8,881 bases of DNA from Nitrospirota bacterium (GTDB lineage: Bacteria; Nitrospirota; Nitrospiria; Nitrospirales; UBA8639): positions 1 to 8,881 of the forward strand of contig JAOUNC010000091.1 of NCBI GenBank assembly GCA_029881175.1. Direction: 5' to 3'. Each line of letters opens with the position of its first letter. Position 1 is the first letter of the stretch. Positions 1-4,778 of the stretch are shown here, one piece after another. The notes under the pieces are model-generated. The model was not told the origin of the DNA. It saw only the letters and a list, made by a program, of their open reading frames with translations, and searched no databases. The position numbers were made by a program, and so were the translations under genes.

Positions 1-658
1 ATCATTGCTCGAGCGTGCGACAAATACTCAAAGAGAACTCTTGCGCTATCAGCAGACTGAGGCAAAATAAAAAATCAATGACGATGAAAGAGGGCAACTC
101 AGAACACGTCTTCATCTCAAAATCCACAACCAGCTGCCCGGCTAGCTTCAGTCATGGACTCCCGATCAGGTACATCCATAAAAATTCGGCCCAACCTTGA
201 TGGTGAGATAACCCACAGGAAAAACGCCCCAGATCCTTGAATTTCTTTTCTGGCTCTCTCACCGGGAGAAGGGTACTTTTACCCAAAAAAAATTTCCGGT
301 CATGACTTGAGAAGCGCCCACATCTCATGGCCGGATGAAATGTTTACGCCAACCTATTTGCTCATTCTTGAGTCTGATTCAACAATCATCTTTCCATCTG
401 TCAAATTGGGAAGGTCACTTCTTGAACAACCATGTTGCGTGGCTTCATATGCTATGCCCATGAGCAGGCCTCAAATTCCTAAAGGAGAAAAATTTATGCC
501 GAGAGATGGTTAGAAGAGTTCGGCTCAGCTCTTTGGCCTTTGGTGATGATTATGAGTGACAAAGGAAAGTTTGCCGGCTCTATGGAGGATTCGTTACTAT
601 TCAACTTTAGGGGATCGGCCCTTGTAGCGAAAAATGATACAAAAAAAGGAGAAAAGGC
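1..658. other. Left intergenic stretch, no convincing gene
   Basis: No reading frame here has a good ribosome binding site, family-like sequence and useful length together. A Shine-Dalgarno-like AAAGGAG at 481-487 precedes an ATG at 496, but that frame stops after five codons. A different frame is open from about 483 to 662 and could give a 36-residue peptide from the ATG at 552, ending inside the start codon of the lipoprotein gene. A small inverted repeat GGGTA-CTTT-TACCC lies near 275-288. It is followed by an A-run rather than a T-run on the plus strand, so it is not a plus-strand terminator. The stretch may be decayed sequence or the leader of the lipoprotein gene. Confidence 0.5.
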
Positions 659-886
659 ATGATTCAAACATTCCTGATTGTGATGATTTTTTTCTCAGTG
701 GGATTGGTGGGATGTGGTTCGAGTCCGGAAAAACGGAAAGCAGAAGCCGATGCTCTAATGGCTGAAGAAAAAGCCAAAATGATGCAGCAATACAATGAGT
801 GTCTTAAGAAAAATGAAGGGCAGGAAGATGTTTCAGCAAAATGCGCCCATTACAAAGAAGGCTCCGAAGCCTTCATGAGAAAATAA
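659..886 (+). CDS. Small predicted lipoprotein, function unknown
   Basis: This encodes a 75-residue protein with a lipoprotein signal peptide. A hydrophobic stretch at residues 4-17 ends in the lipobox L-V-G-C, with the lipidated cysteine at about residue 19. Gly follows that cysteine, so under the usual Gram-negative sorting rule the protein should go to the outer membrane; this is inference. The n-region (MIQTF) lacks the usual Lys or Arg. The mature part is about 57 residues, highly charged and helix-prone, and rich in Glu and Lys. It has two cysteines (about 48 and 62) spaced for a helical-hairpin disulfide. The start is supported by AAAGGAG a few bases upstream. It is the only convincing plus-strand gene in the window and has no same-strand partner nearby. 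I do not recognise a named family. Confidence 0.75.
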   Translation: MIQTFLIVMIFFSVGLVGCGSSPEKRKAEADALMAEEKAKMMQQYNECLKKNEGQEDVSAKCAHYKEGSEAFMRK

Positions 887-1092
887 CGGTTTGGGGCTCG
901 AAAGCCTTCTTTGATCTGTGAAGCCTAAGACAGAGCGGTTGAAGACCTGTGTCAGATAAAATTTAGCATCTGCTCGAAACTGAAAGCGCCTCTCAGTGGT
1001 CGTTCCTTTATTTGTGACCAGACATCCTCTCTGTGGTTTGATCACCCCCGTCATTCAATCACGAGGATACATCCGAAATGAACACGGGATGG

Positions 1093-1117
1093 ATGCCCGA
1101 TTAAAAATGTCGGGCAT
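1093..1117. repeat. Short inverted repeat ATGCCCGA / TCGGGCAT
   Basis: Two perfect 8-base arms, ATGCCCGA (1093-1100) and TCGGGCAT (1110-1117), flank a 9-base AT-rich loop. No T-run follows on either strand, so it is not a typical intrinsic terminator. It sits in a block with other short repeats and is probably part of an interspersed repetitive element. Confidence 0.5.
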
Positions 1118-1206
1118 GACGGTGTTGGGAACTGATTTCGATACATGCTCATCCTGGGCACTGAAGGCTTTGAACCTGGCCGCCGATCCTTCGCCGCGGG
1201 CCTTGG

Positions 1207-1255
1207 CCTGATCCCCTTCAATTGCGCTCAGGGAAGGCTTGTCGAATGGATCAGG
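1207..1255. repeat. Inverted repeat CCTGATCC / GGATCAGG
   Basis: Perfect 8-base arms at 1207-1214 and 1248-1255 flank a 33-base centre containing CTCAGGGAAGGCTTGTCGAA. That centre resembles the TTCGACAAGC...CTGAGC interspersed repeats I recall from many environmental bacterial genomes. Identity as a dispersed repeat is inference, because no second full copy is in the window. Confidence 0.45.
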
Positions 1256-1362
1256 ATGACAACCTGCTGAAGAACTCACCGAGTCATTACCTATTGCTCC
1301 CATGCCTGCATCGGGAACCATCAAGGACAAGTACACGTTGGTGAAACGTTACCATTCTGAAT

Positions 1363-1394
1363 TTGTCATTCTGAGCGAAACGAAGAATCTCGCC
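1363..1394. repeat. CATTCTGAGCG-type interspersed repeat motif
   Basis: The stretch contains TTGTCATTCTGAGCGAAACG followed by AAGAATCTCGCC. This matches, from memory, a motif scattered through intergenic regions of many environmental bacteria (consensus roughly GTCATTCTGAGCGAAGCGAAGAATCT). A partial direct repeat of CATTCTGA occurs just upstream at 1353-1360. Its function is unknown. The recognition rests on recalled pattern, not on copies in this window. Confidence 0.5.
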
Positions 1395-1476
1395 TACTTG
1401 TGGCATCGTCAAAGTTGATACCGATCTTTTGCGTGCTACTCAGGCAGGCCTGTGGACTTGGAATCGGCGTTACCGG

Positions 1477-1947
1477 TTACCAAGTAAATCGGAGAAATCC
1501 ACCATTATAGTCGGGGGCGTTCAGGGAAGGTGGAAGCAGAAGAGGTTGTTCTTGCTTAAAATCCAAGCCCTCGGGCAAATTCTCTGGAGGGATGACGGAT
1601 TGCAAAGCCTGGAAACTGTGCATTTCGAACCCTAATTCAATGCCCGGCAACTTGCCGGGAGATTTCAGGTGAAGACGGGGCCCATTATCGGATTGAAACG
1701 CATTCCTTTCCGGATTGCGCTGAAACAATCTTTCACCCAAAAAATTTCTCTCTCCTCCATTGCCATCAGATACATTGGAAGTGTTTTTCTCTCCAAGAAC
1801 ATCTTGAGACGGATGCTCCTCTACCGTCAAAACCTCCGGCACCTGAAAGGCAGCTTCCACGGGTGAATGGCCAATGGCACCTTGCAGCACACACCCAAGA
1901 GAAATAACAGTGCCCAGTAAAACATTTGTCTTCTTCAATCTCGTCAT
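1477..1947 (-). CDS. Exported protein of unknown function (156 aa)
   Basis: The protein begins with a clear signal peptide. A basic n-region (MTRLKK) precedes a hydrophobic core at about residues 8-25, and a likely signal peptidase I site follows V-E-A near residue 32. A Cys within the core (S-L-G-C) does not fit the lipobox well because Ser is at -3. The mature part, about 124 residues, is rich in Asn, Pro, Gly, Glu and Leu, has no obvious domain and ends in the aromatic F-L-R-F-T-W. I chose the ATG at 1947 because GGAG lies seven bases upstream; the GTG one codon earlier sits too close to it. The gene stands alone: a strong hairpin and a palindromic repeat separate it from the next minus-strand gene, and a repeat-rich region follows it. 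I do not recognise the family. Confidence 0.65.
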   Translation of the reverse strand: MTRLKKTNVLLGTVISLGCVLQGAIGHSPVEAAFQVPEVLTVEEHPSQDVLGEKNTSNVSDGNGGERNFLGERLFQRNPERNAFQSDNGPRLHLKSPGKLPGIELGFEMHSFQALQSVIPPENLPEGLDFKQEQPLLLPPSLNAPDYNGGFLRFTW

Positions 1948-2053
1948 CACTTCACTCCGATCTAGCTTTTCCGTTCATAAATGCGTAAATCATCTTACCA
2001 TAAGAACAATGAGGGGCTTTTTTCATCTGGATCCTTTTTGTGGATTCATTTTC

Positions 2054-2099
2054 ATGGATAGTGCCTGAGGTCCGTTCCAGAACCTCAGGCACTATCCAT
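2054..2099. repeat. Perfect 18-bp hairpin
   Basis: The arms ATGGATAGTGCCTGAGGT (2054-2071) and ACCTCAGGCACTATCCAT (2082-2099) are perfect inverted repeats around a 10-base loop. The hairpin would be very stable in RNA from either strand. Neither side carries a T-run, so it does not look like a canonical intrinsic terminator. It lies upstream of the 1477-1947 gene and downstream of the 2200-2321 palindrome. It could be a solo end of a mobile element, a REP-like unit or a processing signal; the sequence does not decide. Confidence 0.75.
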
Positions 2100-2199
2100 C
2101 AAAACAGGGCTTCTTCCATCGAATATTAATGGGAGCGTTCAATCATTATTATTTTCAAGGGCCAATACGCCCATAGGCATGTTGGATGTCTGAGGCAAC

Positions 2200-2321
2200 G
2201 GGGCTGTTCAAAAAAGTTCGTCCAGCAAGGCCGCAGCCAATTTTCGGCGCGGAGCGTACTTCCAGTACGTGAGCACGAAAAATTGGCGAGAACGCCGCTG
2301 GCGGCTTTTTTCAACAGCCCC
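2200..2321. repeat. 122-bp palindromic MITE-like / interspersed repeat
   Basis: The ends are near-perfect terminal inverted repeats: GGGGCTGTTCAAAAAAG (2200-2216) against the complement of 2305-2321, matching at 16 of 17 positions. Inside, CCAGC...GCTGG, GCCAATTTTCG...CGAAAAATTGGC and GTACT-TCC-AGTAC nest toward one centre, so the whole unit can fold into one long imperfect hairpin. I recall similar GGGGCTGTT(C/G)AAAAA palindromes as multi-copy repeats in Nitrospira-like genomes. No target-site duplication is visible. The right end directly touches the TAA of the ytxH-like gene, and T6 runs near both ends mean it may also terminate transcription in both directions. A minus-strand frame at 2126-2314 is only a translation of this repeat. 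Confidence 0.8.
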
Positions 2322-2648
2322 TTAATGAGCCTCCTTGGACGGCCAACGGGTGATCTTTGCCGGTGCCATCCTGGGGAATGAAAAGAATCCCTCTTCCCAT
2401 TTGGACACCCCCATCCCCGTCAACCAGTTTTTTCGATAGGCCTTTCCTTGCTTGGCCACGTTGGCCACTGCCCCTCTGAGATCATCCACATCAGTTTGCA
2501 CGTGGTCCTTGATATTCTCATACACCCGAGACATTTTTTTCCGGGTTCGGGCACCGGACTGTGGAGCTGTCAGCAGTCCACCCATGAGACCGACGAGAGT
2601 GCTGGTGACGAATACAAGCCCTGAAACCTTCCACATAACTTTGTCCAC
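2322..2648 (-). CDS. YtxH-domain small membrane protein
   Basis: This encodes a 108-residue protein. One membrane segment at about residues 8-28 is followed by G-G-L-L-T-A-P-Q-S-G-A-R-T-R-K-K-M, the typical YtxH-family junction (usually GxLxAPxSGxxTRxK). A charged, probably amphipathic helical region follows at about 38-75, with a basic C-terminal tail. YtxH proteins are small single-pass membrane proteins often linked to stress or gas-vesicle annotations; their exact role is poorly known. I chose the GTG at 2648 because GGAGG lies six bases upstream. The ATG four codons later is too far from it, and the longer frame from 2687 has no visible binding site. The gene has its own promoter, overlapped by a TTGAC/GTCAA operator array also found before the adjacent tetR gene, so the TetR protein probably represses it. 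Its stop codon touches the 122-bp palindrome. Confidence 0.8.
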   Translation of the reverse strand: MDKVMWKVSGLVFVTSTLVGLMGGLLTAPQSGARTRKKMSRVYENIKDHVQTDVDDLRGAVANVAKQGKAYRKNWLTGMGVSKWEEGFFSFPRMAPAKITRWPSKEAH

Positions 2649-2747
2649 TGGACACCTCCTTGATACAGGTAAAAGGTTCATGACCAAATACTTCTTTGTG
2701 TTTTCCGAGTGATCATGGTTCTTTCAATATATGTTGGCCTTAGGTCG

Positions 2748-2776
2748 GTTATCCTCAAAAGAAATGGATTCGTCAA
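2748..2776 (-). promoter_or_regulatory. Sigma70-type promoter of the ytxH-like gene
   Basis: Read on the minus strand, TTGACG (2771-2776) is a near-consensus -35 box. A 17-base spacer separates it from GATAAC (2748-2753) as the -10 box. The predicted start, near 2741, leaves a leader of about 90 bases before the GTG at 2648. The -35 box lies within the operator array, which fits repression by blocking RNA polymerase. Confidence 0.6.
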
Positions 2777-2802
2777 AATTTGACGTTTCGTCAAGTGTTA
2801 AC
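2772..2802. promoter_or_regulatory. TetR operator array at the ytxH-like promoter
   Basis: Four half-sites alternate with fixed spacing: GTCAA (2772-2776), N3, TTGAC (2780-2784), N5, GTCAA (2790-2794), N3, TTAAC (2798-2802). The central TTGACGTTTCGTCAA is a perfect palindrome, as is CGTCAAAATTTGACG (2771-2785). The array lies between the end of tetR and the start of the ytxH-like gene. It shares half-sites and N5/N3 spacing with the array upstream of tetR. Binding by this TetR is inferred from that match. Confidence 0.65.
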
Positions 2803-2817
2803 AAAAAAATATTGGGG

Positions 2818-3549
2818 TTAGAGCATTCCCATTTGAGCGGATTCCTTTGGAAACACCTCCTTCAAAATTCGGCTTCTCGTCTGCTCATAATCCAACTCCT
2901 TGGAAAGTGGACGCCAGCCGAACCCATCGAGTAAGGCATGCATATTTTCCCACACCGCTTTCCTCGGATCGGTTATCCCCAGGGCATGAAGATTCACCTC
3001 GGAAGACATCAACACGTAAGCCCCCAACGCCCCTGTCCACAAACCAAATGCCACTTCCTCCGGGGTAACCCCTTTTTTTAATTTCACATGGCCCTCAGTC
3101 ACCGCATCACGCAACACGCCGGACACAATGTGCATGTTGTTCAGATTACAAGCATCCAATTTCTTTTGAAAAGTCGGCGAAGCTTTTCGCATGATTGATT
3201 CGTTTTGAACCAGGAGTTTCGCTTTAAAGTGGTCCGGGTTCAGACAGACAAACAGGTCATACCCTAACGCCATGGCGGCCATCCGTTCCCGGGGTTTACC
3301 CTTCAGATTGGACCCCCTGAGAAGAAACTTGCCGGCTTTTTCCGCTGACTCGGAAAGCATCGCCACTAAAATTTCTTCCTTGCATGAGAAATGTTGATAA
3401 ATCGTACCTTTTGAATATTCCGTGACTTCCGCAATCCGATCCATGTTGAGATCCAGATAGCCCACATCGAGTAAGAGCTTTCTGGCCGTATGAATAATAA
3501 GGTCTTCCCGTTGGGCATACTCCCGTTTCTTTCTTTCTGAAGCAGCCAT
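2818..3549 (-). CDS. TetR/AcrR-family transcriptional regulator
   Basis: A 243-residue protein, slightly longer than typical members. The N-terminal DNA-binding domain covers about residues 12-60. It shows the family pattern A-x-x-L-L-L-D-V-G-Y, then L-N-M-D-R-I-A-E-V-T-E-Y-S-K-G-T-I-Y-Q-H-F (helices 2-3, with the recognition helix near 45-53), then K-E-E-I-L. The remaining ~180 residues are the usual divergent helical ligand-binding and dimerisation region, so the inducer cannot be predicted. The ATG at 3549 is the only reasonable start, though its ribosome binding site is weak. A TTGAC-N5-GTCAA array lies 20-53 bases upstream, and a similar one lies just past its stop codon at the next gene's promoter. 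That suggests autoregulation and control of the ytxH-like gene. Possible signals include membrane stress or lipophilic compounds, but this is speculation. Confidence 0.92.
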   Translation of the reverse strand: MAASERKKREYAQREDLIIHTARKLLLDVGYLDLNMDRIAEVTEYSKGTIYQHFSCKEEILVAMLSESAEKAGKFLLRGSNLKGKPRERMAAMALGYDLFVCLNPDHFKAKLLVQNESIMRKASPTFQKKLDACNLNNMHIVSGVLRDAVTEGHVKLKKGVTPEEVAFGLWTGALGAYVLMSSEVNLHALGITDPRKAVWENMHALLDGFGWRPLSKELDYEQTRSRILKEVFPKESAQMGML

Positions 3550-3569
3550 GGCTTATTTCTACCAATTAC

Positions 3570-3602
3570 TTGACGCTTAGTCAATATTTAACTATGAGTC
3601 AA
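3570..3602. promoter_or_regulatory. TetR operator array upstream of tetR
   Basis: Half-sites run TTGAC (3570-3574), N5, GTCAA (3580-3584), N3, TTAAC (3588-3592), N5, GTCAA (3598-3602). The first pair is a perfect inverted repeat (TTGAC-GCTTA-GTCAA). The second has one changed base and its centre is 18 bp away. On the minus strand the array overlaps plausible promoter boxes: TTGCAC at 3608-3613 with TTAAAT at 3586-3591 (16-base spacer), or TTGACT at 3597-3602 with a poor -10. This position fits autorepression of the downstream tetR gene. Confidence 0.65.
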
Positions 3603-3883
3603 CTAATGTGCAAATTTAGCAAAATTACACACACAAGGGTGAAAAATTTAACGGATCTGTATGATGGGATTTAATGAGCTCTCAGGGTAAGGCGATCTTT
3701 TTGTTGTGGCAAATGGGGAAAGATCAGGCTCATTAGGCAAAAACATGTGCCATTGAAACGATTCCTTCTATTAACGCGAAGTCGCAACCACATGTTCCAG
3801 AAATCTCACACCGTTCATCGCCCTATGGCTTATCGAACTCGAACACCCGCCTCCAATTGTCTCACAATTGAAAATAGGGCTTG
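3603..3883. other. Intergenic region between hepT and tetR with inverted repeats
   Basis: Together with the tetR promoter array this makes a gap of about 330 bases. It contains two nested inverted repeats: TAATGAGC (3672-3679) with GCTCATTA (3728-3735), and inside them GATCTTT (3694-3700) with AAAGATC (3719-3725). It also contains CAATTGT-CTC-ACAATTG (3854-3870) just past the hepT stop. That last stem is AT-rich and lacks a T-run on the minus strand, so it would be a weak terminator for the toxin-antitoxin operon at best. I see no gene. Confidence 0.45.
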
Positions 3884-4225
3884 TCACTTCTGTTCCGCAA
3901 AAAACTTCTCCAGCACCGAGAAAACTTCGGGCACATGAACGGTCGCAACGCCCCAGATGATCTTCGGGTCCACGTTGCCGTAATCGTGGGCCACAATGTT
4001 GCGCATAACACGCATTTGGCGAAAAGAAAGTTGCGGGAAGGAGTGCCTGGCTTCTTCGGTCAGATGGGCAATGGATTCTCCAATGATTTTGATCCGCCGG
4101 ATAACAGCATCTTATTTCTGCATGTCGGTGCAGAATGCGGTTTCCGTGGTGCCTTGGACATAGGAGGTAATGAGACGCGCGGCTTCCAGAATGTCGTGAA
4201 GCCGGCCCAGTTGTTCAGCCTTCAT
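3884..4225 (-). pseudogene. hepT: HEPN-domain toxin (HepT type) interrupted by one stop codon
   Basis: Translated through one in-frame TAA (4112-4114), this frame gives a full HepT/DUF86-like protein of about 113 residues. The start MKAEQLGRLHDILEA and the post-stop D-A-V-I-R-R-I-K-I-I-G-E-S match the family's usual ...KQDAVIRR...IGE pattern, so codon 38 was probably CAA (Gln), changed by one C-to-T step. The catalytic R-N-I-V-A-H-D-Y (R75, H80, Y82), the R-x4-H-x-Y motif of HEPN RNases, is kept, and there is no other disruption up to the TGA at 3884. The family acts as an RNase toxin neutralised by a MNT partner that adenylylates the motif tyrosine. The start ATG overlaps the end of the MNT gene by 11 bases, which suggests translational coupling. 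The break could be a recent null mutation or a sequencing error. TAA is the normal stop of other genes here, so recoding is unlikely. Confidence 0.85.
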
Positions 4226-4541
4226 AGACACAGACGGCCGAAGAGAGAATATGCTCGCGGGCGAACTGATTCCGCGATTGTTCCAAAGAACGACGTAGGA
4301 CGAAATCCACCCGTTTACCAACCAGCTCCTCCGCCTTTCCCGCCATTTCCAGAAGTGCGGCAGTCGAAACCGGTTCGTCCAATGTCACCAGCAAGTCCAT
4401 ATCACTGCCTGGCATGGTCTGACCACGTGCGACCGAACCGAAAACCTCAAGACGGCGGATGTGATGCTTTTCACAGAAAGGCTTCAGGCGTTGGCGCAAA
4501 CTAGCCGGGGAAAGTAGGTCTGACTGATGCATCATGAGCAC
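4215..4541 (-). CDS. mntA: MNT-domain nucleotidyltransferase, antitoxin of HEPN/MNT pair
   Basis: A protein of about 108 residues with the minimal nucleotidyltransferase fold. G-S-V-A-R-G (residues 35-40) is followed by G-S-D-M-D-L-L-V (45-52), giving the two metal-binding aspartates D47 and D49. A third acidic residue, D79, lies in K-R-V-D-F-V. In characterised MntA-HepT systems such proteins transfer AMP to the tyrosine of the toxin's R-x4-H-x-Y motif and so neutralise it. The next gene, overlapping by 11 bases, is the matching HEPN toxin, here carrying a nonsense codon. The start is uncertain: GTG at 4541, or ATG at 4535 or 4532, none with a good Shine-Dalgarno. All catalytic residues are present, so the antitoxin looks functional although its toxin partner is probably inactive. 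Confidence 0.88.
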   Translation of the reverse strand: MLMMHQSDLLSPASLRQRLKPFCEKHHIRRLEVFGSVARGQTMPGSDMDLLVTLDEPVSTAALLEMAGKAEELVGKRVDFVLRRSLEQSRNQFAREHILSSAVCVYEG

Positions 4542-4694
4542 ATGATAACTGGCATGCGAAATCGACGCAAACCCCCGAAATTTAAATATTCAGCCGTACA
4601 CCTGGATACGCCGAGGATCTTCATTCTTTTTGGAAACCATTCCGGAGCCGCTAACTTGGTATACACGGCAATTATCTTAGGAACTGACTATTCT

Positions 4695-4733
4695 GCTTCC
4701 CTCTAATAAAAGGGGAAGCTAGAGGGATTTTTT
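4695..4733 (+). terminator. Candidate plus-strand terminator with alternative stems
   Basis: CCCTCTA (4699-4705) pairs with TAGAGGG (4720-4726), followed by A and six Ts (4728-4733), an intrinsic-terminator layout on the plus strand. A competing stem, GCTTCCC (4695-4701) with GGGAAGC (4713-4719), shares the CCC, so the two cannot form together. No plus-strand gene lies upstream, so its role is unclear. It may stop antisense transcription from entering the phosphatase gene. Confidence 0.4.
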
Positions 4734-4750
4734 AATATTTTTTCTTCTGA

Positions 4751-4776
4751 ATACCCCCAAGTCTTGCTCGGGGTAT
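4751..4776 (-). other. Stem-loop just past the phosphatase gene
   Basis: ATACCCC (4751-4757) and GGGGTAT (4770-4776) form a 7-bp stem with a 12-base loop, starting two bases after the phosphatase stop codon. On the minus strand it is followed by an A-rich rather than T-rich run. It is therefore not a classical intrinsic terminator, but could act as a 3' end stabiliser or weak terminator. Confidence 0.45.
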
Positions 4777-4778
4777 CT

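Larger units (their letters stand above)
887..1476. other. Repeat-rich non-coding stretch
   Basis: Almost 600 bases without a credible gene. It contains several short inverted repeats and a dispersed-repeat-like motif, listed separately at 1093-1117, 1207-1255 and 1363-1394. A minus-strand frame at 1055-1336 is open, but its translation follows these repeats and lacks a ribosome binding site, so I treat it as a repeat-derived shadow. I see no terminator with a T-run after the lipoprotein gene. Confidence 0.5.

Noticed and set aside
1055..1336. 93-residue minus-strand open frame
   Set aside because: The translation follows short inverted and dispersed repeats, with no ribosome binding site and no protein-like pattern.
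2126..2314. 62-residue minus-strand open frame
   Set aside because: It is a reading of the 122-bp palindromic repeat and nothing else.
3854..3870. CAATTGT-CTC-ACAATTG as the terminator of the toxin-antitoxin operon
   Set aside because: The stem is short and AT-rich, and no T-run follows it on the minus strand.
4112..4114. TAA recoded as glutamine in the HEPN toxin
   Set aside because: Other genes here, such as the YtxH-like protein and the sulfatase, end in TAA, so a reassigned code is not supported.
3881..4504. 207-residue plus-strand open frame
   Set aside because: It is antisense to the mntA-hepT pair, which has family motifs and an operon-type overlap; the plus-strand translation is low-complexity and Pro/Arg-rich, with no domain.
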